The notes beneath the pieces were generated by a model. That model was not told the DNA's origin, searched no databases, and saw nothing but the letters and a program-made list of their open reading frames with translations. Source: Meloidogyne chitwoodi (Eukaryota; Nematoda; Chromadorea; Rhabditida; Meloidogynidae). From it: DNA of 64,000 nt. The stretch is from positions 496,001 through 560,000 of the forward strand of contig JACZZP010000016.1 of the NCBI GenBank assembly GCA_015183035.1. Direction: 5' to 3'. The position numbers and the translations under genes are program-made. Below, piece by piece: positions 47,234 through 59,741 of this stretch. Within the stretch, counting starts at the first letter, position 1. Every line of letters starts with the position of its first letter.

Positions 47234-50200
47234 ATGAATACTAGAATTACTATTTTTATTTCATTTTTTATTTTATTTATTTTTTTAATCCAAAATATTA
47301 ATGGAGGTAAAAAAAGACGATTAAAATTAGAAAAATTAAAAAAAGAAAAACTTGAAAGGGAAAAATTTCAAAGAGAAAAATTTGGAAGAGAAAATAATGG
47401 AAAGAAAAGTATTTTGTATATCACCGATGATTTTTATTATTCTCATTTTGAGTTGAATGTAAGTATAGTTACTAATTTAATAAATTTTTCTAAAAATATT
47501 TTATATATATTTTAGAAAACACTAGTAACATTATTATCTAATAAATATAATGTGGTTAGTTTATATTTTTCATAAAATTTTATTTTATTTTTTTTAATCT
47601 TATTTTAAGGATATGCTTGTTTATAAATTTCCAAATAGTAAATTTGAAACATCTGATAAATTTAGATTAATTTATGTTCCAATTGATGAAAATAAAATAA
47701 ATATATCGCATAGATCTTCTCCAGAATTTGAATATATTGGAATATATGATGGTAAATCTATTTTTTGGGTTGTAAAATAAATCCCAATTACCGTATTATT
47801 CCTCTCCACTTTTTAAATATAATTCCAGTGGTCAAAACTATAGCAACTTTTTTGTTGTTTCATTCAAATGTTTATAACGTTTTTTAGGTATTCCCTATAA
47901 ATTTTATATATGTAGTCTTATTTTATAGCTTATTCTATCCCCTTTAATATACACTATATTTGTTTTGTTAATAAATTAGCAATTATTTAAATATTTTCAT
48001 TTTTCCATCACTGCGACAAAACTATAGCAAATTAAAAAAAACATCAATAAAATTATAAATATAATTCAGAAAAATTTGAAAAAAATTAGAGAGCTTTATG
48101 TATATCAATATGGAATATTTTCTAAAAGAACTATCGATCAATCACTTCCTATCTCAGAGATATGCTAACACCAATTTCAACATAAAACGAGGGTAACTTT
48201 TTTCTAAAATTTTTTCTAGCTTCGTGAAAATTTTATTTGATTTTCTTTTATGCTTATTAGATAGCCCATAAAATTTTCTATTAAATAACCTATGAAAAAT
48301 TTTCCAAAAAATTAACCTTAGATTACTGGAGCTTACTAAATATTTATCGCTATTTTTCTCTGTTTTCAGTGTATTTTTACCCTTAAAAATGTGGCGGTAA
48401 TCTAAGGATAAATTTTTTTAGAAAATTTTAAATTTCCATATCTTATAGCAAATTTTATGGGCTATCTATTTAGCACAAAAGAAGTTAAAAAAATTCCGAT
48501 GAAGTTGAAAATTTTATTTGAACTTAACCTCGTTTTACGTTGATTTTGGTGTTATCATATCTCTTTGATGGGAAGTGGTTGAACGATTGTCTTTCTAAAA
48601 ATATGTATTCCATATTAATAGGTAAGCTTTCTGATTTTTTTAATTTTTCTGAATTATATTTATGATTTTAATTTATTTTTTATAAAAGTTGCTATACTTT
48701 TTCGCAACAAAAACAGAAGTTACCTTGGAAAAATGTAAAAATGAATATAATTTCGAATTTTTTAGTAAAACAATTATAGCTTGTATTAAAGAGAATAAAA
48801 TATGCTACAAAATGAGATTAATATAAAATTTATAAAGAATTCTAAAAAAATTTACAACATTTAAAAGAAACTACGCAAAATGTTGCTAAAGTTTTTCCAC
48901 AACTGTATAACCTTTAATTTTAAGAAATAGAAAAGAATATAACTGTCAAAATTCCATTAAAAGAAAATCATTCTGAAGAAATTGGAATAAAAGAATATTT
49001 AAATTTAAATAAATATGATATGGGGATTGGCGAATTTGATGAGATGGCTAGTACAGTAACAATATTTTTTGAACTTGGAATAGGAAAAACAATTAATATT
49101 TCAATTTCAGTATTTTTACCATCAATTTTTGAATTTCTTGGAGTGGATATTAGTGATTATTGCATTCCTGGTTGGAATTATTAATTTTAAAATTTACAAT
49201 TATTTTTATTATAAACATAAAGGGCTGTAAAAATTTGAGAGTCAGCAATTACAGAGTATCAAAGTTTTTTGACTATAACTTTTTTTCAATCTTCCAAAAA
49301 TTTTTCTTTTTTTATTTTGTAGCACATTTACTGCTTTATCCAATGGTATAAACACCAAAATTACCTAAACGTTCTTTTGTTATAATTGCTGGCTGCCCTG
49401 CGCTCAGTTATCCTTTTCAAAAAATATCATATTTATTGAATTTCCAAAAAAATAAATCGATTTTATCAAATATTTGGTAGACCGAAACTTCCGGACGTCC
49501 ACAAAAGCTTAAAAAGAAATTAGTTTATCTCCCTTTTTAAAGGACCAATTTGTACAATAATTTATTTAACAAACTTGTAGCATGGTACTAAATATATTTC
49601 CAAGTTTTGTACCAGAAATTTGAGTCCAGAAGCTTTGGTCCAGAAGTTTCGGCCTGCCCAAAGATTTATTTAAGATTTTAAAACTGTTAAACAACATGAT
49701 GGATTACCAAATTCGGATATTTTTTTAAAAGAAAGTGAAAGGTATAAAAAAAATATTGAAATAAGAGAAAAAACTACAAATGGTGTATTTGAATATTATC
49801 TTTCATATCATATATATTATTATGAAAAGTTATCTGTTGATTTGAAGGGTAAGAAAAAAGTGAATATAAAAAAGTTAAAAGAAGACGAATTAATGGAATT
49901 AAGTAAAAAATATTTTCAGTTAGATTTATTAAAAAAAATAAAATATCATTTTGCTAATCAAAATGAATTAGGGAATTTTACAAATTATCCAAAATATGAA
50001 AAGATTGTTTATATTGGAGGTATTTTAGTTGAAGAGAAAGGTTTATTAAACAAAAATAAAATTGAGAAAAATGAAAGTGATGTAAGTGTGTTAAAATATT
50101 TATTTTTATTTCATTTTTAAATTTTAAGGATGAATGTGTTGTTCTTTTATCTTTTGGAACACATGTGAATTTTGCACTAAAAGATAGGGCAAATGTTGAA

Positions 50201-51091
50201 GAAATGTTTAAAATATTTTCAAAGTTTGAAGAATGTAAATTTATTGTAAGAATTAACAAAAATATTGTACCACAAAATTATTCAGAAAATATACAAATTA
50301 TTGACAGTAATCAATTATTAAATCAACAAGAAATACTTGGTAATTATTTATTTAATATTTAAGTATATTTAGCCATCAAAAGTAATAAATAAAAATATTT
50401 TTTTTTAATTGTCCATTGTTGTAAAAAATTATTTTAATTAAAAACTAATTTTTGTGAAGAATAAATAGAGTTTTTATAGTAAGTTTTTGCAACTTAAAAA
50501 TAAAAGTTTAAACTTAAAAACTTGAAAATAAATTTGTAATTGAAGAACATACGAGGGGCGTGTATCATTTGTGTTTTTTTTATTTTATAAAATTATTTAA
50601 AAAATTCTAAACTAATTTAAGCAAAAGAAAACACTCTTTTGATGATTAGTCATTGTGGACAGAATAGCTTAATTGAGGTAATTTTTATTTTTTTTTTAAA
50701 TTTTTTGTTGTAAAAATTATAATTTTTAGTTTAATAAAATTGAAAAAAATATTTTAATTTTAAATTAATTAAAGGCTTTGTATGCTGGAGTTCCTCTTAT
50801 TTGTATTCCTTTTAATGGTGATCAGCCATACAATTCAGCAATTGTAGAAAATTTGGGAATTGGCATTTGGGTAGAACGTGAAAAAATTGGAGAAGAAATT
50901 AAGGATGCTTTATTCAAAATATTAAAAACAAAGTATATATATTGAAATTTTATTTTTTTTTTATAAAAAATAAAATATTATTAAGAACCTACTCTGATGC
51001 TGTATGGGAATTAAGAAGTAAAATTCATGCTTTACCACCGAAAAAGAAAATATTTCTTGATCGTATAGAGGAAGTGATGAATGAAGATTGA
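47234..51091 (+). CDS. UDP-glycosyltransferase (UGT)-like protein, secreted, no C-terminal anchor
   Basis: UGTs transfer sugar from UDP-sugars to small lipophilic acceptors and are usually ER-membrane proteins. ATG 47234 starts the signal peptide MNTRITIFISFFILFIFLIQ, followed by an unusual Lys/Arg/Glu-rich insert (RRLKLEKLKKEKLEREKFQR). The N-terminal domain includes KKSILYITDDFYYSHFELN and EFLGVDISDYCIPG. The C-terminal domain has CVVLLSFGTHVNFALKDR and the donor signature SHCGQNSLIEALYAGVPLIC then FNGDQPYNS; family enzymes usually have HGG where this has HCG. The protein ends at IEEVMNED without the usual membrane helix and basic tail. Introns contain several transposon-like inserts (47826-48905, 49240-49410, 49476-49658). 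Confidence 0.75.
47826..48905. mobile_element. Tc1/mariner-like inverted-repeat element in UGT intron
   Basis: The left end CAGTGGTCAAAACTATAGC resembles the reverse of the right end (gctaaagtttttccacaactg). Longer imperfect inner arms exist: 48010-48200 against 48525-48710, including caatatggaat...tttctaaaag and ttggtgttatcatatctct. No transposase frame. The right flank starts TA; the left flank does not, so the target duplication is unproven. Confidence 0.5.
49240..49410. repeat. Dispersed repeat, copy 2
   Basis: ttttttgactataacttttt...caatcttccaaa, then gctttatccaatggtataaa and ttataattgctgg, match the segment at 46900-47145 in part. Lies in a UGT intron. Confidence 0.45.
49476..49658. 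mobile_element. 183-bp TIR element with 9-bp near-perfect TSD
   Basis: Ends GGTAGACCGAAACTTCCGGAC and, in reverse, GGCAGGCCGAAACTTCTGGAC. Flanked by caaatattt and caaagattt (one mismatch). A 9-bp duplication suggests a MULE-type origin. Non-coding; located in a UGT intron. Confidence 0.6.
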
Positions 51092-51884
51092 TAAATTTAA
51101 AAAAAACATATTTTTTAAATTTTCTATATATTTCTTAAGTAATCTGAGCTGACCGCAATTTTTTATAAAACAAATTGTTCCCGCGCCTAATCCTTTTGCG
51201 TCCACCCCTTATCGTAAAATCAGTTTAAAAACTCAAAAAAAAAATTAAAAAAGCAAAAAAAATTATAAAAGCAAAAAAAATTATAAAAGCAAAAAAAATT
51301 ATAAAAGCAAAAAAAATTATAAAAGCAAAAAAAATTATAAAAGCAAAAAAAATTATAAAAGCAAAAAAAAATATAAAAGCAAAAAAAATTATAAAAGCAA
51401 AAAAAATTATAAAAGCAAAAAAAATTATAAAACATTAAAACCAAAAAAAAAAATTAATTTTTTTATGTTAAATATTACATTATATCAATTTTTATTAGAA
51501 TGTAGAATAAATTGTAAATACTCCCAAAATTTTATTTTGGCAAAATGGTACGAGATATATGTTTAAAATATTTAATAATGTTAAGAATAGAGATTGAGAA
51601 AATGCTAAAATCAATTAAAATTCAAATAATTTGAATATTAAAATTATTTGACTTTCCAAAAATTAGTGAATCAAATTCAAATAAGTATAATATGAAAAAA
51701 AGTTGATTTTGGCCGTCAGAGTATAGTTTTAAAAACTTATAGCAACAGATTTATTTATAAAAAATTTAATAAAATATAGAAAAATACATAATTAATTTAT
51801 ATTAATTTAAAAATAAAATTAAAATATTTAATTAATATTTTATAATAATATTAATTATTATTTATTAATAATTTTTAAATCTAA
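51092..51884. other. Intergenic between UGT-like and DUF273 genes
   Basis: Apart from the 18-bp repeat at 51253-51432, AT-rich with nothing recognised. Confidence 0.4.
51253..51432 (+). repeat. 18-bp tandem repeat, ten copies
   Basis: gcaaaaaaaattataaaa repeats at exact 18-base steps (51253, 51271, ... 51415) with one variant unit. 18 is a multiple of three, so an artefactual open frame crosses it. It lies about 160 bases beyond the UGT stop. Confidence 0.9.
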
Positions 51885-54360
51885 TTATGTCAATTCATCA
51901 CAATCAGGGTAACATTCACCAATATCAGGTTCACTTAAATATGAAAAAATTCTTGCCTCTTTTGGGAAAGCTATTCCACCACTTTTTTCTGCTTGGGCAA
52001 GTTGACTACGAATATCTTCTATAGAAATACGCTATAAAATTAAATTTAATTTAAAATAAATTTTATTTAAATATTAAAAAAGGAAAACCTTTTCTGTACG
52101 CCAATTCCATCCAGAATAACCTCCAATACATTCATTAGGTACAGGTACTCGTTTAAAAGGTGATTCCCAACTAGAGGAAATATTTTGAGCTTTCCAACCT
52201 TTTTTATTTAATTTTTTTAAATAAAAAATAAAATACCATGTAACATAAAATCACGTTCAGACCAAGAATCTGTAGTTAAAAACCAATCACGTATCCATGC
52301 ATGACCTCGTCGTAAAATGCGTAATTTTCCTGGCCATATACGTGTAGCTCCTAATTTATATTATTTTAAAAATTTTATTTAAATTTTTCTGCCAAATTTT
52401 TGAAATTAAAATAAGGGAAAAAGCAAAGGGGATAAAACCATTCAATTTTATAATTTTAAACAAATTTATAAAAAGTGGTCTTTCTCCCCTATTTTTAATG
52501 AATTAAAAATTGAATTTAAAAAAAACAAGAAATAAAAAAATTAAATAAAAAAACACGCGTTAAAGATATTAAAATTCTATGGGCAAAAAATGATTATTAG
52601 AATTTTGCAAATTATTTTAGAATTTATTTTATTTTCTCTGAAAAAATTATTTAATAATTTTATAAATAATTGATTTAAATATCCAAATAAGTATATTATA
52701 TTTATCATTAAATATTTAACCTAAAGAAGTTTTAACACAAGTAACATAACCCATATAACGTTCGTAATTGTTTGCTAAATTCCAAAGTTTTTTACAAGCC
52801 TAAAAAAATTTAAAAAAAATAATTTTACTTTTTAAAAAATTAAAAAATAAATTTAAAAATATTTTTAAAAAATTTCACTTTAATTTCAGCCTTAGCACTA
52901 GGAATAACTGTTTGTAAAATATGTAACTGTAAAGCACCATTGTCTGCTCCAGAAAAATTTTTTGATTGAGTATACTGCATATTAGCCCAATTCATTATAA
53001 ATGCACGTGAAAATTCACTATTTCTAGCCTTTTTGAAGAAAAAAATATTTTTTTTCAGTGAATTTTCAGGAATTTTTCTCAATTTAATTAAGAAGGATAG
53101 AAAAATTTCAAACAAATAAATAAATAAATTTTTATTAAATATTTTTTTAATGTTTTTTGACAGTTTGAAATTTACCAAATAATTTCCTGAAGCAACTTCC
53201 CAATTAAAAAAACGTTCATAAAAAATTAAATCAACTCTATCATCAATCCATTCTTCAATACAATGATTTGGGTTAACAACACCAGCATCTGCATCTAACA
53301 CTAAAGTCCAATCAGAATCAGATAAATAAATAGCCACAGCACAATGTTTTTTAAAGAAAAGCTGAGAAAAATAAATAAAAAAATAAATTTTTATTTAAAA
53401 AGATGTCGTTAATTATCAAATGTAGAGGGAAAGGAACACATTTTTCCAAGTCCTTTTCCTTTTAATTAAATTTGAAAAGAACAGAGAAATTAAATCAGTA
53501 ATTCCCTGCTTTTCAGGTTAAAATAAAAATAGATCATTTTATATTATCTCGGTTTAAGTTCCCAATTTTTCAATATAACTAATAAAATTATTTTGTGACC
53601 AAAAGTCACTCTTTTTTACAAATATAAATTTAAAAAAATTTAAAAAATACCTGATCATGTTTACAATATTTATTTGTTCTTTCATCATGATCCAAGTCTA
53701 TAAGCTTAAAAGTATAATTAGTACTTCTCAAATAACATTCAAGGGAACGTTGAGCAACTGCATAATGTCTTTAAATAAAAAAATATTTTTTAGTGTAGAA
53801 AATTTTTAAATAAATTTTAAAAATTAAATTTAAATATTCTTTTTTTTTTAAACATTTTTTCAAAAAAAAATTCTCTTAAAATTTATATTTTATTTTAAGA
53901 GCACCGATTTTTTTACGTCTTGTAGGAACTCTCCACAACAATGACAAGAACAGTTATTTTTCCAAATATTGGGGAACATTTGCCCATATTAAGTCGTTGA
54001 CTTGCTCTCATATTTTTATTTGTTGCCACATTGTTATTTTTAATTATTTTAACTTTAAAAATAAAATTTAATTTTTTTTTGTTAATTTAAGAAGAAAAAA
54101 GGGTGTCATCCAGTTCAAAATTTTAAAAATATAAAAAATTCCTTACAATTATTATTTTTATTTTGTTTAATTTCTTCTGGAAGTTTACGAGCTTGAGGAC
54201 GTTGAAAATTAATTATTCGACTATTTGGTATAATTTTTAAAGGTAAATAATTATTGTAATATTGGTTATTTTGATAATAAAATATTAAGAAAATTAAAAT
54301 TAATGTTATTAAAAAAATAAAAATTATTAATTTAGATTTTTTGTTAATTAAAGCAAACAT
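51885..54360 (-). CDS. DUF273-type glycosyltransferase, type II membrane protein
   Basis: ATG 54358-54360 opens [20 protein letters not shown], a short basic cytoplasmic tail followed by a single membrane anchor. Next exons give [49 protein letters not shown], then [19 protein letters not shown] with the DAD (DxD) metal/nucleotide-sugar motif, and [20 protein letters not shown]. Later ones read [47 protein letters not shown] and [18 protein letters not shown]. It ends [13 protein letters not shown] at 51885. This order matches the nematode DUF273 family, predicted Golgi glycosyltransferases of unknown acceptor. Frame holds through the exons read. Confidence 0.75.
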
Positions 54361-54626
54361 TTTCCCTCTCTGTTAAAAAATATAATTAAATTAAATAATT
54401 TTTTTAATTATTAATATATAAAAAATTAAAATTATGATGGTTTAGAACGTTTAATTTATTACTATAAATTGAAATTTAATTTAATTTTCCAAATTTATGT
54501 TATTAAATATCATTTAAAAATTTTATTTTTTAAATAAAAATACTTGGGCTCAATAGCCTTAAAAACTGTTCAGAATATTAAAAAAAAAAGTTATTTTAAT
54601 TTAATTAATTTAATAGTAATTAAAAG

Positions 54627-55230
54627 GGTAATAGTTACCTTTATATACCACATTTTTTTATTTTTCCCAATTTTTCCTTATTTTCCCTTGAGCAATCATC
54701 AAGCGCATTTTTTAATCTTTTTGAGTGTTTAAAATGAGAATGGGTTATAGGAAAAAGTTATTTTCTAACATATTAAAAAATATGGACCAACTTAAAAATT
54801 TCACAATTATTGATCTTTCTGAAAAATTGAAATTGAGCGACAATGATTTTGATGCTTGGCTAGAGCAAATAGGCTTACTTCATGGAAAGCGTACCCGTGC
54901 AGAATGTGGTGGTAAGACAACAATTCAGTCAGTAAAAGGCTCACGTTATGGGAATTGGCGTTGTACATCTAGGAATTGCAGGAAGTCTATTTCCCAGAAT
55001 TTCTATGGCGTAAGCGTTTTGGTGATATTTCTAATGTATTTTATAATTTTTGGAATCATGTTTCCATATTTTATCCATGTGAAAAAATTGAATAAAAGTT
55101 AAACATTTGCTGGTTATTCTCATTTTAAACACTCAAAAAGATTAAAAAATGCGCTTGATGATTGCTCAAGGGAAAATAAGGAAAAATTGGGAAAAATAAA
55201 AAAATGTGGTATATAAAGGTAACTATTACC
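54627..55230. mobile_element. Merlin-like DNA transposon, perfect 114-bp TIRs and 8-bp TSD
   Basis: Arms 54627-54740 and 55117-55230 are perfect inverted copies beginning GGTAATAGTTACCTTTATA, flanked by attaaaag on both sides (54619-54626, 55231-55238). The interior frame reads MDQLKNFTIIDLSEKLKLSD, FDAWLEQIGLL and CGGKTTIQSVKGSRYGNWRC-TSRNCRKSIS, a zinc-ribbon typical of Merlin/IS1595 transposases. After a frame change it gives GDISNVFYNFWNHVSIFYPC. The catalytic core is absent, so it is non-autonomous. Identity of the arms implies recent movement. Confidence 0.85.
54770..55102 (+). pseudogene. Merlin transposase N-terminal remnant
   Basis: Zinc-ribbon-bearing fragment (C-G-G-K...W-R-C...C-R) of the element above. 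The conserved words continue in another frame after SISQN, and no DDE-type catalytic region follows before the right inverted repeat. Not a functional transposase. Confidence 0.6.
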
Positions 55231-55238
55231 ATTAAAAG

Positions 55239-56211
55239 AATAAGATTTATAATAAAATAAAGGAATTACACAAATACTATTTTTAAAACAAATAAATTAA
55301 TAATTAATTACCTAATAATTAATTACCTAATAATTAATTAGTAAAGAATACTAAATATATATATAATAGGGGAGTATTGAAAGCTTAAAATTTTTTTTTA
55401 ATATTTATTTTCTATTGTAAAATAACCTAAATAAAATATAATTTAAAAATAAATAGGTATATTATTAAATAATATTTGTTTAAAAAATAATATTAAATAT
55501 TATTGTAAATAAGGGTGTGATGGTTGTGTGTTCTATTTTATTATTTTTATTGTTTAATTCGCAGCATCTTTTTTATTTTATTTAAAAAATAGAAGAATGA
55601 CCTAAATTAAAAAGAAAATAAATTTAAAAGGTAAAAAAATATAATGTTGAGTTGAGTAATAAATTTTAATTAATTAAATTGATTTAATTGAAAAAAAACT
55701 TGTTTTTATAAAAATATTTTTTTACAAAAAAAATATTATTTTGAATTTTTTTTTATAATTTATTTCGTTATTTTTTTGTTTTTTATTTTTCTATAATAAA
55801 TTTTTTATTTAAATATTTTCAAAAAAAAAATTAGGAATATAGGTATTAAATTTTTAGAAGCACTCTTTGTTTTAACATAGCTACCATAACTATACTTATT
55901 TAGTTATTTTATTATAACTTTTTTTTTTTATTATTAATATGTAAAAATTAAAATTATGATGGTTTGAAACATTTAAATTTATTAAAATAAGTTAAAATTT
56001 TTTATTTCATTTTCCAAATTTATTTTATCGAATATCATTTAAAATTTTTATTTTTAAATAAAAAAATACTTGGGAACAATAGCCTTAAAAACTTATTGGA
56101 AAAAATTTATTCCGCAAATCTAAATAAAAAAATAAAAAAGGTTTAATTAAAAAAGAGTTTTAATAATTAGTTAAAATAATTCTTTTGAAGAACTTTTATT
56201 TTTATTTAATT
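55239..56211. other. Intergenic with two duplicated segments
   Basis: 55590-55830 matches 61130-61350 closely. 55935-56095 (aaaattatgatggtttgaaac...acttgggaacaatagcc) matches 54425-54570 upstream of the Merlin-like insertion. No gene. Confidence 0.45.
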
Positions 56212-59200
56212 TTACGACTTTTTAATGCTTTCACTTAATATATAACTTAGTTGTTTTCTATAATTAGTTAATTTTCTTTTTTTTTTATTATTCTTTTTAT
56301 GATTAAGCTCAATATAAGCAGATTTGTGTTTTCTTTTCAAATGCATTTCAAAATTATTTAATTGCCGATTACTTTCAAATTTCATTCTTTTTTTACATTC
56401 TTCATCATCATCATTAATATAACATAAACATTGAGCCGTATTATTTTGTTGGTTAATAACAAAATAATCATAAGCTGGTGCTTTTAAATCTTAAAAATAA
56501 AAAATTAAGACATTTTATGGTCAAATTATTTAAAAAATTTATTTTGTCCGAAACAGAAACGAAATCCGTTCTAATTCCGTTTCTAAAAAAAGTAAACAAA
56601 ATTATTTAAAATATCAACAATTTAATAATAAAAATGTAAAACTAACTCTGCTTCTCATCATAAAGTTTTTCCTCCACTGTTTTTCCTCTTTTTAAAGGTT
56701 TATCTTTTAAATAAAAATATTAATTAATTAATTTAAATTTAATTAAATTAGCTATTTCCGAGAGCTTTCAAATGAAAATTAGACCCGATCTAAGCACAAA
56801 CAAAAAACCCTAATTCTTAAGAAATTCTATAATTTTATTTAATTCAGACATTTTTAATAATTTTTAAATTTAACCTATATTTGATCCTTGTCCTAATTCA
56901 AATTTATTTTCTTCCTATTTTTTTAGCTTTTCCTTAGAATATTCATGTGCTCGTAAATGATATTCTAAAGGCATTAAAGAACTTTCGTCTATTAATTCAA
57001 ATTCTTTGTTACATATTTTACCATCTCCTTCATTAAATAAACATTTAACCTTACCATCGCCAATGTCAAAATTATTATAAACTTTTGATATTAATCCTTA
57101 AATAAAAAAATAAAATTATTTAAAAAAATATTTTGACAAAAAAGGAACAAAATCCGTTCCAATTGTCAAAATAAAAAATTATATATTAAATAAAATTGTT
57201 TAAAATAATAATAAAAATTAAAATATGTATTAAACTTACTCGGATCTTCCCTTTTTAAATGTTTATTTTTAAATTAAATCAAAAATATTAATTAATTAAT
57301 AGAAAATATTTATAACTCTTTTATTTGTTAAAAATTAATAAATTGAGTTAAATAAATATTATTCTAATAAATTTTTAAATTTATTTACTTGAACTTTCCC
57401 CCAAGCTTAAAATTAAATTTTACGTGTATTTGATCCTTGTCCAACTTCAGATTTTTTCTTCTTCACTTTTTCTTTTTTAACCATAAACTCTTTGTAAGCA
57501 GCGTTATGTAATTTTAAATGACTTTTTAAATTATTTGCATAATTATTGTTTTTAATTATTTTGTTACATAATTTACCATTATTATTAATATAACATAAAC
57601 ATTTGGCCTTATTTGTGTCGATATTAACAAAATAATCATAAATTAGTGTTGTAAGATCTTAAATTAAAATATTATTTATTTAGATCAAATTATTTAAAAA
57701 ATTTATTTTATAAGAAACGGAACGAGTTTTCATTAATTCTCTAAAAAATAGTAAATAAAATTGTTAAAAATAAAAAATAATAAAAATAATAAACTTACTC
57801 ATTCCTAGACTCTTCTCGATACTTTTTTCTTCGTCTGTTTTTTCTCTTTTTAATTGTTTATCTAAAAAATTAATTAATTAATATAAATTTAATTAGAGCT
57901 ATTTAATATAACTCTTTTGTTATCTAATAAATTGGATTAAATATTATTTTAATAAATTTATTAATTATTGAACCTTCCCCTTCATCAATTTGTAATATTT
58001 TATTGCATTTTTTTCGTACAGATTTATTTAATTCTTCAAAATCAATTGGATAATTTTGATGATTTTTTCTTTTAAGATGTTTTTTTAATCTAAACGTTAT
58101 TCCTCCATTCTTATCATAAAAAGATTTATTGCAGAATTTACAAATGAAAACTTTATTATTTTCTGAATGTTTTTCAAAATATTTCCAAACAGATGATTCT
58201 AAAATTAATTAGATTATATTTTATAGATTGAATAAATAAAACATTATAGGGTAAACTTGTCTCAGAATATAAATATTTATGAAGCAATTTATGCTGCAGA
58301 CTCAATTTATTATTAAAAAATAATTTTAATTAATTATTTAAAAAAATAAAATAAGACTCACTAAGTTTATTATTTCCTTGGTTTTCTTTTTCATTATTAC
58401 TTTTTTCATCTTCTTGAACGTCTCCTAAAAATTTTTAGATTGAATTATAAGAGTTGGAGAAATATAACTCTTCTTACTTATATTAAAATTATTTTTTATT
58501 ATTAAGGGAACGGATTGCCATGCTAACTGGTTATATCGGTGGATTACTAACCAAACCAATAATTGTCCATAGATAATTCCCTAATAGTCCAGAGCTAAGA
58601 GACTTTTTAAAACTTCCAAACCCATAGAAAATAATTTAAATGTTTGAAATATTTTAATATATTCAATTAAACTAACCAGATTGATCATCTGTTCCGTCAA
58701 ATTCATCACTATTCGAATCTTCAATATTATCAATTTGATGTTCTTTTAATAGAACAGATTCACTTGAATTTGACGATTCCTCGTATTCCGTTCTCTTCCT
58801 TTTTCTTTTCTCATTTCCCGTACAATCCAATAAAGTAGAGTTACACGAGACCGAGACTTTTGGGAAAAACCGATACCGAGATTGACCGAGACTGACAAAA
58901 CCGAGATCGAGACCGATACCCAAATTTTGGCCCGAGACCGATACCGAGACCCGAGACTAACCGAGACTTTCAAAAATATTAAAATCTACATTATTATCTA
59001 TTAATTTTCAAAATATTATATCAATTTTATTAAATATGTATCTTTAAATCTTCTCCTTTATATTTAGGGTATATCAAGACCGGTTAATAATCTGTCCCTC
59101 CGGTTAACGGATTGTTAGAACAAATATACCGTAAGCGGTTATTGAAAATTCTGGTTTACCACTGGTTAAAAAGCTTATACTATGAATAAAAATAATTAAA

Positions 59201-59213
59201 AAATTAATTTTTT

Positions 59214-59396
59214 TTGTCTTTTATTGCAGGTGCATTTATATCAGGGATGTCCTGGGTTGATGCGTGTATCGGATCGGATTTTCGTGAACTTATAAAGATT
59301 AAGGCTATATTCGCGCCGCAGGCGAAAATTTTAAAAAGTTATTGCACTCTAGTTGCCAAAAATTCACCACTTTTTGTGCCGAAGTCGAAAATTTAA
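59214..59396 (+). other. Captured exon-like frame in hAT-like element A
   Basis: Text ttattgcag then GAFISGMSWVDACIGSDFRE looks like a splice acceptor and exon. The same 60 codons are kept in element B (63071-63253) with changes only near the end (FVPKSKI against FAPQSKI). I do not recognise the protein. Conservation may reflect recent common origin rather than selection. Confidence 0.4.
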
Positions 59397-59430
59397 TTTA
59401 ATTAATTAGTTACTAATATCTGTACATTAT

Positions 59431-59500
59431 AAAGGAATCGAACCTCCATCCAGTTTAGAGTTATAGTCTATCATTTTAACAACTAAACCACGCTTGAATT
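59431..59500 (-). pseudogene. tRNA-like sequence inside hAT-like element A
   Basis: Minus strand: GTGGTTTAGTTGTTA (A-box like), anticodon-loop-like CTATAAC, and a perfect B-box GGTTCGATTCC. The acceptor arm does not pair. It could be a captured tRNA or tRNA-derived SINE head. Confidence 0.55.
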
Positions 59501-59558
59501 ACTAGAAAAATTAAAATCTAGATAAATCTTCTTCCCATATTCTCTTCTCTCCTACAGA

Positions 59559-59741
59559 GGTCTATTCCAATTGTCCGCAGATTCTGCGGAAGTGGTTCTG
59601 TGCACAGACCACAGAACCACAGAATTCCTATTCCAATAATCCACAGATTCTGTGTACTCAGAAATTAATTGGAATAGATTTTCCGCAGAATCTGTGTTCT
59701 GTGCACAGAATGCAGAATCTGCGGACAATTGGAATAGGCCC
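59559..59741. mobile_element. Nested 180-bp inverted-repeat element in element A
   Basis: Ends ggtctattccaattgtccgc and, in reverse, ggcctattccaattgtccgc; the interior iterates ccacagaatctg-type words. The matching point of element B (about 62904-62922, reverse ctcctacaagagggttaaag) has no insert, so this is a younger insertion. Confidence 0.75.

Noticed and set aside
51220..51444. 74-codon frame of FYNFFC repeats
   Set aside because: Produced by an 18-bp A-rich tandem repeat whose length is a multiple of three; no start context or flanking exon.
58672..58973. Frames with SVSLGSRYRSR-type repeats
   Set aside because: Arise from cgagaccgaga arrays at the end of hAT-like element A. Only the part downstream of 58835 belongs to the zinc-finger gene.
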